Shown one piece after another: positions 26,356 to 35,927 of a stretch of 64,000 nucleotides of DNA; the first letter of the stretch is position 1, and every line of letters starts with the position of its first letter. The notes beneath the pieces are model-generated. The model was given only the letters and a program-made list of their open reading frames with translations. It searched no databases and was not told the DNA's origin. This stretch comes from Demequina flava (GTDB taxonomy: Bacteria; Actinomycetota; Actinomycetes; Actinomycetales; Demequinaceae). Position numbers and translations under genes: made by a program. Location of the stretch: assembly GCF_000975035.1 (NCBI RefSeq), contig NZ_BBRA01000001.1:1402624-1466623 (forward strand), read 5' to 3'.

Positions 26356-28188
26356 TCAGCCGGTGACGGTGATGGTGCCCAGCGACGTCCACAGTTGCAG
26401 GTCCACCCACGTGTAGTCCTCGATGGGCGCGATAGCGGTCGCTGGCTCGGTGACATCGAGCGACTCACGGGCGAGCGCCCTTGCCTCACTGTCGGCGGTG
26501 TCGCCGGGGCTGTCGAAGAGAGTGGGCTCACCCGAGGAGGCATAGTCGTTGACCGTGAGCGATGTCGATGCGAGCAGCGTGTACACACCTGCCTCGACTC
26601 CCGCGGCGCGCCCGTTGTCGGTGTCGCAGCGGGTGATGTCGCGCCAGAGGTAATCACCCGCGACCGACTGTCCCGCATCTAGCCGCTGAGCGTCCGGAGC
26701 TGGCCAGATGAGCGCCTCGGCGTCGTCTTCCATGATCACGGCGTCGGGCTCGTTTAAGCCGATCGGGTAGCCCTCAGCGACGATGACTCCGTCACGCACC
26801 AAGTAGAGCTGCGGCTGGGCCGATCCCCAATAGTCGTAGATGTCGTACTCGGACACGTTCGTGACCGTCGAGCGCACCTCCGGGTTGCCATCCACGACGA
26901 ATCCGTAACTGACCGACAGTGACTTGGGTGCGGCGACATCGAAGTCCAGCAACTCCATCGTCGAACTCGACTCGGGGAAGTTCTGACCTTCCATTCCGCC
27001 CCAGGTGCACCCGAAGTGCGAGTAGGCCTCGCCGCCGCTGTCATTCATGAGCCAGCGATGCGAGCCCGCCTCCATGTCCCACGCGTCGCCCACGGCTGAT
27101 GCGGCGTACAAGTCACGGACGATGTCCGGCGTGAGCGCATTGTCGGGAAGCGGGGCCGGTTCCACCGGCGTGCCGGGCTGTGAAGGCTCGAGCATCGGCT
27201 CAAGTGGAGTGAGGTAGTCACTAAACGGATCGTCGACCTTCTCGCCGTCGATCGTCAGCGTGACGGGGCCTCCTGCGACACGGAACGCCTCCCAGTTCCT
27301 CTCTGGCCCGGGAAGTTCCTCCGCGGGGCCAGCGGTCGCGGCATCGCCGGATTCTTCGGTCTCGATGACGTCAGGGGTGTCCGAGGGTGCGGGGGTCGCG
27401 CTGGACCCCGGCTCTGCGCCGGGACCTGCCGACGGATCGGTAGCCGCGGCGTCGTCGGCCGGGTACGCCAGCGTCTTCGCCAGGTGGACCTCGTAGGTGC
27501 CTGCAGGCAGCGGCGCACCGTCCCAGCAGTTGACCGCGCCCACAACAATCTGCTGCTCGAGTGTGGAGAAGTCGCTGCCGGGGTCAAGACGCTCGTACGC
27601 GGCACCGTCGGGCAGCATCGGCTCATCGGCTGGGCCGTACTGAATCGGCGAGTGCTCGATGTAGCGGCCCACGACCATGCCGTCCCACGTGATGACGTAG
27701 TCGCTACCACTCAGGAGATCGACAGGACGGTTCGCCGTGATGGTCTCCGACACGAAGTACTCGCCCTCCCCGCCGGACGTGCTGGCGCCCACCTCGCCCA
27801 CCTCGTACGTCACTCCCGAGGTGTCGCCGTAGGACCACGCGCCGTCATCGGGCCGGAACTGAGACCCGCACATCCACTGCTCAGCAACCATGGAATCCGC
27901 GGCGGAGTCGAGAGACTCGGTCGTCGCACCACCCATCGCGGACTCTTCGCGCGCCTCATCGGCAGCGCCCGCGCTCTCGAAGTCCGCCGCAGAGTCGTTC
28001 ATCGACCCCACCGGCCCAATGAACGCCATCCCCAACACGGCCACCGCGCCAGCCCCCACCAGGGCATTGGCCCCCGTGTGAAGGCGACGGCTTCGCGTCA
28101 CCCTGCGTGCAGCATCGGCCGTGGAAACCCGCGCCTCATCGACAGGTGCGCGATCCGCAGCACCTCGCATCGCATCGGACAGCCTCAT
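26356..28188 (-). CDS. large membrane-anchored partner of the SigE-like sigma factor
   Basis: A 610-residue protein encoded directly after a sigma factor (ATGA overlap at 28185-28188). A ~37-residue cytoplasmic N-terminus (DAARRVTRSRRLHTG) precedes one membrane span (ANALVGAGAVAVLGMAFIGPVG) and a large acidic extracytoplasmic region with paired Cys (WMCGSQF, VNCWDGAPLPAGTYEV, FGCTWGG, DITRCDTD) and a Pro/Ser/Thr linker. Position suggests an anti-sigma factor, but the cytoplasmic part is shorter than zinc-binding anti-sigma domains. It resembles in design the two tandem proteins at 40461-43485. Confidence 0.65.
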   Translation of the reverse strand: MRLSDAMRGAADRAPVDEARVSTADAARRVTRSRRLHTGANALVGAGAVAVLGMAFIGPVGSMNDSAADFESAGAADEAREESAMGGATTESLDSAADSMVAEQWMCGSQFRPDDGAWSYGDTSGVTYEVGEVGASTSGGEGEYFVSETITANRPVDLLSGSDYVITWDGMVVGRYIEHSPIQYGPADEPMLPDGAAYERLDPGSDFSTLEQQIVVGAVNCWDGAPLPAGTYEVHLAKTLAYPADDAAATDPSAGPGAEPGSSATPAPSDTPDVIETEESGDAATAGPAEELPGPERNWEAFRVAGGPVTLTIDGEKVDDPFSDYLTPLEPMLEPSQPGTPVEPAPLPDNALTPDIVRDLYAASAVGDAWDMEAGSHRWLMNDSGGEAYSHFGCTWGGMEGQNFPESSSTMELLDFDVAAPKSLSVSYGFVVDGNPEVRSTVTNVSEYDIYDYWGSAQPQLYLVRDGVIVAEGYPIGLNEPDAVIMEDDAEALIWPAPDAQRLDAGQSVAGDYLWRDITRCDTDNGRAAGVEAGVYTLLASTSLTVNDYASSGEPTLFDSPGDTADSEARALARESLDVTEPATAIAPIEDYTWVDLQLWTSLGTITVTG

Positions 28189-28730
28189 GATCGGTTCCTT
28201 CCACTCGCAGGAGCGGACTCAGAGTCGGCAGAGTCCGCATCCTCCAACGGGCCCAGCGCCAGTTCTAGCTGGCCCATCCCGTCGCTCAGGTAGCGCTTGA
28301 TGGTGCCCTCGGCCAACCCCAGTTGGCGAGCGATCTGCGGCACCGTCAAGTCATCGAAGAACCGCAGGACCACGCAGGCCCGGACCCGGGGAGGAAGCGT
28401 TGCCAAGGCGTCCACGACATCGGACCCTGCCTCGACTTGGCCAAAACGATCGGGAGCGATCGCCTCGGGACGGAACAAGTGCTGGACTCGCTGCCAGCGC
28501 TGTTGGCGCCGGTACTGGTCCACGAAGGACGACATGATCGCGCGCCGGACATAGCCCTCGGCCTTGACCGCAGTGAGTCCGCGCCGCTCGCGGCTAAACG
28601 TCCTCACCAGCGCGTCTTGCACAAGGTCCTGCGCCTGCACCGCATCGCCGCACACCAGGTACGCGTAGGACAGCAGGGCGCGTTCGCGATCACGCACCAG
28701 CTGTTCCATAGTGTCCCGCCACTGGGCCAT
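28185..28730 (-). CDS. SigE-family ECF-type RNA polymerase sigma factor
   Basis: A 181-residue sigma-70 family protein: region 2 (RALLSYAYLVCGDAVQAQDLVQDALVRTFSRERR, then YVRRAIMSSFVDQYRRQQR) and region 4 (LPPRVRACVVLRFFDDLTVPQIARQLGLAEGTIKRYLSDGM). This matches the actinobacterial SigE subgroup (TIGR02983). ATG 28730 has a GGAGGAACTC ribosome site; an upstream in-frame start lacks one. The downstream overlapping gene encodes a one-span protein likely to control it, so envelope-signal response is inferred. Confidence 0.9.
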   Translation of the reverse strand: MAQWRDTMEQLVRDRERALLSYAYLVCGDAVQAQDLVQDALVRTFSRERRGLTAVKAEGYVRRAIMSSFVDQYRRQQRWQRVQHLFRPEAIAPDRFGQVEAGSDVVDALATLPPRVRACVVLRFFDDLTVPQIARQLGLAEGTIKRYLSDGMGQLELALGPLEDADSADSESAPASGRNRS

Positions 28731-28821
28731 GAGTTCCTCCGGGTGCCTTCCAGGTTTGGTCGGTTCACTATGTCGACGCACGGCACCGCTAAAACGTTGG
28801 GTCTCACCGTGCCGCGATTTC

Positions 28822-28827
28822 TATAGT
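28822..28827 (+). promoter_or_regulatory. possible -10 element of the hppA promoter
   Basis: TATAGT stands 75 bp before the hppA start in the gap divergent from the sigma gene. A weak TTGGGT lies 19 bp upstream, and a CGGCAC/GTGCCG inverted repeat (28781-28786, 28809-28814) flanks it. Confidence 0.3.
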
Positions 28828-28901
28828 CCCTTACAGTGGCCTTAATCCTGGTAGGAGGCACAAAGGCGTGCCTGCTACGTGAGCGTCGTCAAGGAGGACG
28901 G

Positions 28902-31193
28902 ATGCACACGCTGGTCAGCACAGAAGTTGAGGTGGGGTCTAACAACCTCCTCATCGTGGGTGTCATCGCGGCCATTGCGGTTGCGGCCCTCATATTTTCC
29001 TTCGCCCTTCGACAACAAGTCTTGAAGGCTCCCGACGGCAGCGAACGCATGCGCGATATCGCCGGCGCGGTGCAAGAAGGGGCATCGGCATACCTGAGCC
29101 GACAGTTCCGCACGTTGGTGCTGTTCGCCGTCGTCGTCTTCGCTTTGCTGTTTTTGCTTCCTGGCGATGCGGGCGTTCGCGTGGGACGGTCGGTCTTCTT
29201 CCTTCTGGGCGCGGGCTTCTCCGCGGCGATCGGCTACATGGGGATGTGGCTGGCGGTGCGGGCGAATGTGCGCGTGGCAACGGCGGCGACCAAGCCCGGT
29301 GGTCGGGCCGAGGGCGCGCGCATTGCATTCCGGACCGGCGGTGCTGTGGGGATGTCGGTGGTCGGCCTAGGACTGCTCGGCGCCTCCGCCGTGGTGCTGT
29401 TCTACCGGGGTGATGCGGCGGCGGTGCTTGAGGGATTCGGCTTTGGCGCAGCCTTGCTCGCAATGTTCATGCGCGTGGGAGGCGGAATCTTCACCAAGGC
29501 GGCAGATGTTGGGGCTGACTTGGTCGGCAAGGTCGAGCAGCATATTCCTGAGGACGATCCGCGCAATGCCGCGACGATTGCGGACAATGTGGGAGACAAC
29601 GTCGGCGACTGTGCCGGCATGGCAGCCGACCTGTTCGAGTCCTATGCCGTGACGCTGGTCGCGGCGCTGATCCTTGGCAAGGCGGCGATGGGAGAGCAGG
29701 GCCTGGTCTTCCCGCTCATCGTGACGGCCGTCGGCGCGTTCGTGGCGGCCATCGGTGTGTTCATCACGAAGGTGCGCAAGGGAGAGTCCGGCCTGGCGGC
29801 GATCAACCGTGGCTTCTACTCCGCGGCCGCCATTGGCGCGGTCCTGTCCGCCATTGCCGCGTTCGTCTACCTGCCCGACTCCTTTGCAGAGTTCACCGGT
29901 TCCACCATCGAGAACGAGACCGGCGACCCGCGCATCATGGCGACCGTCGCGGTCTTTGTCGGAATCGGCCTGGCCGGCGCCATCTTGTGGCTGACCGGAT
30001 TCTTCACCGACACCGCAAAGAAGCCGACGAAGCGGGTGGCAGCCACCTCCAAGACTGGAGCTGCGACGGTGGTTCTATCCGGCATCGGCCTGGGACTCGA
30101 GTCCGCCGTCTACACCGCAACCGTGATTGCGGGAGCCATCGTGGTGCTGTTCTTCGTGGCGGGCGGGTCGGTCGCGATGGCGCTGTTCTTGGTGGCGCTC
30201 GCGGGCTGCGGACTACTGACCACGGTGGGCGTGATCGTGGCGATGGATACGTTCGGTCCTGTCAGCGACAACGCGCAGGGCATCGCAGAGATGAGCGGCG
30301 AGGTCGACGAAGAGGCGGCGCAGATCCTGACCGACCTCGACGCGGTTGGCAACACGACGAAGGCCGTGACGAAGGGCATCGCGATTGCGACCGCGGTCCT
30401 CGCGGCGACGGCGCTGTTCGGGTCCTACTCCGACGCTGTCGCGAAGGCGATGCTCGAGGCTGGCAGCGCGGTGGCCGACTTCTCCTATGAGGTCATCAAC
30501 CCGCTCACGCTCGTCGGCATCATCATCGGTGGCGCAACGGTCTTCCTGTTCTCCGGGCTCGCGATCGACGCCGTGACCCGCGCTGCCGGCGCCATCGTGT
30601 ACGAGGTCCGCCGCCAGTTCCGCGAGAACCCCGGCATCATGACCGGCGAGGTCCGTCCCGAGTACGGCCGCGTGGTCGACATCTGTACTCGTGACTCGTT
30701 GCGCGAGCTCGCGACTCCGGGTTTGTTGGCCGCGATGGCTCCGGTGTTTGTGGGCTTTGCGCTCGGGCCGGGCGCGCTCGCTGGATTCCTCGCAGGGTCG
30801 ATCGGTACGGGTGTGCTGATGGCCGTGTTCCTGTCCAACTCCGGCGGTGCGTGGGACAACGCCAAGAAGATCGTCGAGGACGGCCACCACGGCGGTAAGA
30901 ATTCCCCGGCGCACGAGGCGACCGTCATCGGTGACACCATCGGCGACCCCTTCAAGGACACCGCCGGCCCGGCGATTAACCCGCTGATCAAGGTGATGAA
31001 CCTGGTGGCGCTGCTGATCGCTCCCGCGGTCGTGATGGTGACGTACGGCGACGGTGCCAACGACGCACTGCGCTGGGGCATCGCCATCGTCGCGGGAGCC
31101 ATCGCCGTGGTGACGGTCGGCATCTCTTCACGCCGGGCGCACGCGGCCGGCATTGAGGACGAGGCGGACGAGGTGGCTGCAGAAGCGCAGTAG
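28902..31193 (+). CDS. hppA: membrane-bound H+-translocating pyrophosphatase
   Basis: A 763-residue, roughly 16-span pump that couples pyrophosphate hydrolysis to proton (possibly Na+) export. Diagnostic motifs: KAADVGADLVGKVE near residue 205, EDDPRNAATIADNVGDNVGDCAGMAADL split across the next 30 residues, and the C-terminal GGAWDNAKK with the NPLIKVMNL helix. The GNTTKAVTKG segment carries Lys where K+-dependent enzymes have Ala, which places it in the K+-independent class. ATG 28902 follows AAGGAGG; an ATG 66 bp upstream would give an Arg-rich extension. It recovers energy from biosynthetic pyrophosphate. Confidence 0.96.
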   Translation: MHTLVSTEVEVGSNNLLIVGVIAAIAVAALIFSFALRQQVLKAPDGSERMRDIAGAVQEGASAYLSRQFRTLVLFAVVVFALLFLLPGDAGVRVGRSVFFLLGAGFSAAIGYMGMWLAVRANVRVATAATKPGGRAEGARIAFRTGGAVGMSVVGLGLLGASAVVLFYRGDAAAVLEGFGFGAALLAMFMRVGGGIFTKAADVGADLVGKVEQHIPEDDPRNAATIADNVGDNVGDCAGMAADLFESYAVTLVAALILGKAAMGEQGLVFPLIVTAVGAFVAAIGVFITKVRKGESGLAAINRGFYSAAAIGAVLSAIAAFVYLPDSFAEFTGSTIENETGDPRIMATVAVFVGIGLAGAILWLTGFFTDTAKKPTKRVAATSKTGAATVVLSGIGLGLESAVYTATVIAGAIVVLFFVAGGSVAMALFLVALAGCGLLTTVGVIVAMDTFGPVSDNAQGIAEMSGEVDEEAAQILTDLDAVGNTTKAVTKGIAIATAVLAATALFGSYSDAVAKAMLEAGSAVADFSYEVINPLTLVGIIIGGATVFLFSGLAIDAVTRAAGAIVYEVRRQFRENPGIMTGEVRPEYGRVVDICTRDSLRELATPGLLAAMAPVFVGFALGPGALAGFLAGSIGTGVLMAVFLSNSGGAWDNAKKIVEDGHHGGKNSPAHEATVIGDTIGDPFKDTAGPAINPLIKVMNLVALLIAPAVVMVTYGDGANDALRWGIAIVAGAIAVVTVGISSRRAHAAGIEDEADEVAAEAQ

Positions 31194-31416
31194 GGCGCAT
31201 AGCCGTCTGACTGATGCGCTCACATGGAGCGCGAGCCGCCATCGACAAGCGTTCGTGGCGGTTGGTGCTCCATTTAGGGCACGGCACATGCGTACTGGTG
31301 GGCACCGGCGCCGGCTGCGGGGCACGGGCGAAGGCGACACCCACGGGTCACAGTGTGGCCACAAGTTTCCGGTACGCAACGTCCCGGACACACAGCGCGT
31401 CCATACTTTCGGTGTG

Positions 31417-32943
31417 ATGGCACGCAAAGGAGCCCTCGCCGGCGGCATTGTCGGCGCGCTCGTGGTGGTTGAAGCCACGTCCGGAGTCCTGCAGGGGTAC
31501 TACACGCCTCTGTTCACCGATATCGCTCGGCATCTCGGCATTAACGATGCGGATATCAACTGGTTCGAGGCTGCGCAGCTGCTGCTGAGCGCCATCGTGG
31601 TGCCGGTGCTCGCGCGCCTGGGCGACATGATTGGCCACCGCAAGGTGCTCATCGCCTCGCTGATCATCACGATGATCGCCAGCTACCTGATCGCGTTTGC
31701 GCCAAGCTTCCCGCTCTTCGTGGCTGCTTGGGCGCTCCAAGGCTTCTACGTGGTGTGGCTCCCACTGAATGTCGCCATCATCTTCTGGCGCGCTCGTCAA
31801 CAACCCGACACCGCCGCGCTGACCCGCAAGGGCGCCGGCGTGATTGTGGTGGCGCTCCAAGCAGGCGCAATTGGCGGCGCACTGCTGGGCGGCCAGGCCG
31901 GCGCCATCCTGCCCCTGTGGGGCGCGCTCCTGGTCCCCGCCGTCATGGTGACCATCGCGCTGCTCGTCGTCCTCTTCAAGGTTCCTGACACGGGTGTGCG
32001 CGGCGGCGGCACCATCGACTCGTTCGGTACCTCAGTCCTCACCATCGCACTGCTGGCCATCATGGGCGGCCTGTCGCTGGTCCGTCTGGATGGCATCACC
32101 CTGTGGGTCGTTGGCATGGTCGCCATCGGTATCGCATTGCTGTTCGTCTTCGTGAAGGTCGAGCAGCGCCAGGAGCACCCGCTCGTCGACATGGAGATGA
32201 TGCGCAACCCCGCGCTGTGGCCCGTCATCGTGACCTCCACCCTGTTCGGCGTGAGCGTCCTGGGAGCCCAGGGCCCGCTGTCGACCTTCGCCCGCACCGA
32301 CCCGGATGCGGTCGGCTACGGACTCGGCCTGAACTCCGCGACCGCCTCGTACCTCATTGGCGCTTACGTCTTCTCGCTGCTCATTGGAGCGGGACTCTTT
32401 GCGCGCATCTCCGCCCGGTTCAGTCCGCGCAGCGTGCTGATTGGAGCCTCGTCTCTAGTCTCGATCGGCTACCTCGCTCTTATCCCGTTCCACGACAACG
32501 TGACGCAGGTCGTCGCGTGCATGGTCGTGGCCGGTCTGGGGTCGGGCGCGCTCGTCGCAGCCCTCCCGGCAGCAGCGGCCGCCGCCGCGCCGCCCGAACA
32601 CACCGGCGTCGCCACCGGCCTGACCAACACGACCAAAACCATCGGTGGAGCCTTCGCGTCCTCCGCGTTCGCACTCGCGCTCGCGAGCGGTGCCACAGTC
32701 GCGCTCGACGGCACCGAGTCCACCGCCGGGTCCATGTCCGGCTACATCGGCGTGTGGGCCATCTGCGGCGGCACGGCGATCGTGGCCACGATCTTCCTCT
32801 TCGTCGTCCCCAAGGTCGCATTCAGCGGCAGCGGCGATACGTTGGTGGCGGAAGCGGGCATTGATCTGCAGGCGGATCCGGCCGATGCTGCGGAGACTCC
32901 CGCATCCACGCCCAGCCCCGTACGTGAGGAGAGGGAGCAATGA
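31417..32943 (+). CDS. MFS transporter, DHA2-like
   Basis: A 508-residue major facilitator with twelve to fourteen spans. The loop 2-3 motif appears as LGDMIGHRKVLIASL near residue 68, and the spans after it are well spaced. Size and layout fit drug:H+ antiporters of the 14-span DHA2 type. ATG 31417 is preceded by an in-frame GTG (31414), either of which may be used; the frame open back to 31153 is noise over the intergenic gap. The acidic C-terminal tail ends in ATGA overlapping the M20 gene. Substrate unknown. Confidence 0.85.
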   Translation: MARKGALAGGIVGALVVVEATSGVLQGYYTPLFTDIARHLGINDADINWFEAAQLLLSAIVVPVLARLGDMIGHRKVLIASLIITMIASYLIAFAPSFPLFVAAWALQGFYVVWLPLNVAIIFWRARQQPDTAALTRKGAGVIVVALQAGAIGGALLGGQAGAILPLWGALLVPAVMVTIALLVVLFKVPDTGVRGGGTIDSFGTSVLTIALLAIMGGLSLVRLDGITLWVVGMVAIGIALLFVFVKVEQRQEHPLVDMEMMRNPALWPVIVTSTLFGVSVLGAQGPLSTFARTDPDAVGYGLGLNSATASYLIGAYVFSLLIGAGLFARISARFSPRSVLIGASSLVSIGYLALIPFHDNVTQVVACMVVAGLGSGALVAALPAAAAAAAPPEHTGVATGLTNTTKTIGGAFASSAFALALASGATVALDGTESTAGSMSGYIGVWAICGGTAIVATIFLFVVPKVAFSGSGDTLVAEAGIDLQADPADAAETPASTPSPVREEREQ

Positions 32944-34340
32944 AGCGCAAGCGAGCATCGGCCCGACAAACACCCCCGGCCCCGAGCGAGCGCGCCCGGC
33001 GCATCGCCGAGCATCTAGCCACCGTGGTCCGCATCCCCACGATCGCTCCCGATAGTCCCCGCGCCCTCACCGACGAGGAAGAGGAGACGTTCGCCAGCCA
33101 CCGCGCAGCGCTGCGCGACCTCTATCCGGGAGTCTTCGCGGCCGCTGAGACCGAACAGGTGGGCCGTGCCGGTCTGCTCATGCGTGTGCCCGGCGCTACC
33201 TCTGAGCGACCCATCGTGCTGATGGCGCACCAGGATGTGGTGCCGGTGCCCGAGGAGTGGGAGGCCGAGGGCTGGGAGCACGCACCCTTTGACGGCGTGA
33301 TCGCGGAGGGGCGCGTGCACGGTCGCGGCACGTTGGATGACAAGGGCGCGCTCATCGTGTTGCTTGAGGCGCTTGAGGAACTGCTCGCCGAGGGATGGAG
33401 TCCCGCGCGTGACGTGTGGCTGCTGTTTGGCGGGGACGAGGAACAGCACGGTGCATCCGCAGTGGAGGCCGTCGCCTTGCTTGAGGAGCGCGGGGTGGAG
33501 CCGTGGTTCGTGCTCGACGAGGGCGGCGCCGTGGCAAGCGGAGCTTTCCCGGGGCTCACGACCCCGATGGCCGCGATCGGTGCGTCCGAGAAGGGCATCC
33601 TGACGCTCGAACTGATTGTGGAGGGGCTCGGCGGGCACGCCTCGATGCCGCCGCGCCAGTCCGCGCCGGGAATCCTCGCCCGCGCCCTGACTGAGGTAGA
33701 GGACAACCCCTTCCCGGTGTCGATGCACGACATTTCTGTGGAGATGTTTGAGGGCGTTGCGCCTCATTTGAAGGGGCCGATGCGCGCGGTGCTCAGCCGC
33801 GCCGAGCGCCTTCGCGGACCACTCGCCCGGGTGCTTCCGCGCTTGGGAGCGGAGCTCGCTGCAATGGTGCGCACCACGGCCGCGATCACGATGCTCGAGG
33901 GTTCTCCCGCGCAGAACGTCTTGGCTACGCGAGCGAAGGCGACGCTCAACTGCCGTATCGCTGTGGGCTCGACTGTCGCCGAGACGGTCGCGCACCTCGA
34001 GGAGGCAATCGACGACGAGCGCGTGAAGGTGCTGATCGTTGAAAGTTCAGAGCCGTCGCCCGTGTCGCCTACCGGTGATGATGTGCGCTGGACGGCGCTT
34101 GTTGACGCAGTGGGCGCTTCCTACCCGGATGCGGTCACGGTGCCGTACGTGATGATGGCGGCGTCCGATGCTCGGCACGTCGCGCGCATTGCGCCGGCGG
34201 TCTATCGGTTCTCGCCATTGGCGATGGATAAGAAGCAGCGTGAGGCTATCCACGGCCCCAACGAGAACGTCGAGATCGCCTCGTTGGAGCGCGGCGTCGA
34301 CTTCTATCGCGCGTTGCTCACCGGGCCTGTTCTGGCCTGA
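32940..34340 (+). CDS. M20-family metallopeptidase
   Basis: A 466-residue dizinc peptidase of the dipeptidase/carboxypeptidase G2 type. Metal and catalytic residues are seen in order: MAHQDVVPVP (His near 93), GRGTLDDKGAL (Asp near 127), FGGDEEQHGAS (Glu pair near 161), LDEGGA, and the final IHGPNENVE histidine. The lid domain is marked by LGGHASMPPRQSAPGIL. No signal peptide; likely hydrolyses cytoplasmic dipeptides or N-acyl amino acids. Start overlaps the MFS gene by ATGA, so export and hydrolysis may be linked. A GCATCGGC word lies in its non-conserved N-terminal extension. Confidence 0.9.
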   Translation: MKRKRASARQTPPAPSERARRIAEHLATVVRIPTIAPDSPRALTDEEEETFASHRAALRDLYPGVFAAAETEQVGRAGLLMRVPGATSERPIVLMAHQDVVPVPEEWEAEGWEHAPFDGVIAEGRVHGRGTLDDKGALIVLLEALEELLAEGWSPARDVWLLFGGDEEQHGASAVEAVALLEERGVEPWFVLDEGGAVASGAFPGLTTPMAAIGASEKGILTLELIVEGLGGHASMPPRQSAPGILARALTEVEDNPFPVSMHDISVEMFEGVAPHLKGPMRAVLSRAERLRGPLARVLPRLGAELAAMVRTTAAITMLEGSPAQNVLATRAKATLNCRIAVGSTVAETVAHLEEAIDDERVKVLIVESSEPSPVSPTGDDVRWTALVDAVGASYPDAVTVPYVMMAASDARHVARIAPAVYRFSPLAMDKKQREAIHGPNENVEIASLERGVDFYRALLTGPVLA

Positions 34341-34372
34341 CCGCGGACACCGAGGCGGATAACCTGAACGAC

Positions 34373-35905
34373 GTGAACGCCACGCCTCCGCACCTCACCC
34401 CTGAAGCCGCGAGCCAATTGCGCGACGATCTCGACGGGTGGACTGTCGACACGGTCCAGGACACGCTCGGTGAGCGCGCGATGCGCGCCTTTGGACGGGA
34501 GCAGCTTCTGCCTGCCACGATCGCTGCCCGGGCGGCGGGGCGTGAACGCATCGCGATCCTCAGCAGGCTCTTCATTCTGGGCGATGCAGTGCCGCGAGAG
34601 GACGTCGATGCAGCGCTCCCCACCCTCGGTACCGACGGCGCGCTCGCGACCGGATTGGTCGAAGCATCCGGCGACGCCGCAACCGACGAGATCCGCGCCC
34701 TCGTCGACCTACGCCCCACGAGCGCGACAACGGAGGACGGTGAGCTGACGTGGTGGGTTGCCCACGACCAGGGCGAGTCCATCACGGGTCGCGCGGTGCG
34801 CGAGGATCACGTGCTGGGGGTGGGCGGAGCATCGTCCACGCTCGCCTCGATCACGATGCGCACGCCTGTGGGCCGCACCTTGGACCTGGGCACTGGCTGC
34901 GGCATCCAGGCGCTTCACGCCTCCCAGCACTCTCAGCAGGTCGTCGCGACCGATATCTCCCGCCGTGCGACGGCATTCGCGGCCTTCAACGAGGCTCTCA
35001 ATCAGCCCCCGGGCGCCGCCTGGGACATCCGCGAGGGCAGTCTGCTCGAACCGGTAGCGGGGGAGCAGTTCGACCTCATCGTCTCCAACCCGCCCTTCGT
35101 TATCAGCCCGCCCGGCACACCGCAGTTCGAGTACCGCGACGGAGGCCTGGAGTGGGATGGCGTGGTTGCGGCACTTGCGACGGGCGTTGGCGCGCACCTC
35201 AACCCCGGCGGCGTCGCTCAGTTCCTCGGCAACTGGCTGATTCGCGACGACTGGACTGAGCGTTGGGAACAGTGGCTCGACGCCTCCGAGGTGCCGCTGG
35301 ACGCCTGGGTGATCCAGCGGGATGTCCTGGACCCCGCCGAGTACGCCGAGACCTGGCTACGCGACGCCGGGATCACCCGCGAGCGCGACGAGGCCCGTTT
35401 CTACGCCGCGTACGAGGCGTACCTCGCTGGATTCGATGCTGAGGGGGTGGAGGGCATCGGTTTTGGTGCGGTCCTGCTTAGACGGCCGATGCTCGGGTCG
35501 CCAACCCTGCGGCGTCTCGAAGAGCACGAGGGTGCCTTGCAGTCGCCGCTAGGCCCGCACTTGATCGACGTCCTGGCCGCAAGCGACTGGTTGGCGGGAG
35601 CGAGCGATCAGGAGGTTCTCGACACCGCCTTCACCGTGGCACCCGACGTCACCAAGGAAACCTACGGCCGCCCCCTGCAGCATGAGCCCGAGCACATTCT
35701 CATCCGCCAGGGAGGCGGGCTTGGCCGCTCCATTAAGGCCGACACCGCCCTCGCGGGACTCGTCGGTGCATGCGACGGCGAGCTCACCGCTGGCCAGATC
35801 GCGCATGCGCTCGCGGCATTGCTAGACGTACCGCCAGGCGAGATGATCGGCGGGCTGGTGCCAGCGGTTCGCGACCTCGTCCGGGACGGATTCCTGACGC
35901 GCTAA
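34373..35905 (+). CDS. class I SAM-dependent methyltransferase, NPPF type
   Basis: A 510-residue protein with an N-terminal helical domain (about 1-125), a Rossmann methyltransferase core with SAM loop LDLGTGCGIQALHAS near residue 166 and the substrate motif SNPPF near 237, and a C-terminal winged-helix-like domain (TAGQIAHALAALLDVPPGEM). NPPF/NPPY enzymes methylate planar amides or ring nitrogens in rRNA, release factors or DNA. The three-part layout is conserved in actinobacteria but the substrate is not established. Start is the GTG at 34373. It converges with the IMPase gene with 19 bp between. Confidence 0.82.
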   Translation: MNATPPHLTPEAASQLRDDLDGWTVDTVQDTLGERAMRAFGREQLLPATIAARAAGRERIAILSRLFILGDAVPREDVDAALPTLGTDGALATGLVEASGDAATDEIRALVDLRPTSATTEDGELTWWVAHDQGESITGRAVREDHVLGVGGASSTLASITMRTPVGRTLDLGTGCGIQALHASQHSQQVVATDISRRATAFAAFNEALNQPPGAAWDIREGSLLEPVAGEQFDLIVSNPPFVISPPGTPQFEYRDGGLEWDGVVAALATGVGAHLNPGGVAQFLGNWLIRDDWTERWEQWLDASEVPLDAWVIQRDVLDPAEYAETWLRDAGITRERDEARFYAAYEAYLAGFDAEGVEGIGFGAVLLRRPMLGSPTLRRLEEHEGALQSPLGPHLIDVLAASDWLAGASDQEVLDTAFTVAPDVTKETYGRPLQHEPEHILIRQGGGLGRSIKADTALAGLVGACDGELTAGQIAHALAALLDVPPGEMIGGLVPAVRDLVRDGFLTR

Positions 35906-35913
35906 CGGAACCC

Positions 35914-35927
35914 CAGCATCGGCCCTA
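35914..35927. repeat. intergenic copy of the GGGCCGATGCTGGG repeat
   Basis: A near-full-length copy read on the minus strand (core 35916-35923). It fills the 19-bp gap between the convergent methyltransferase and IMPase genes. Confidence 0.75.
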
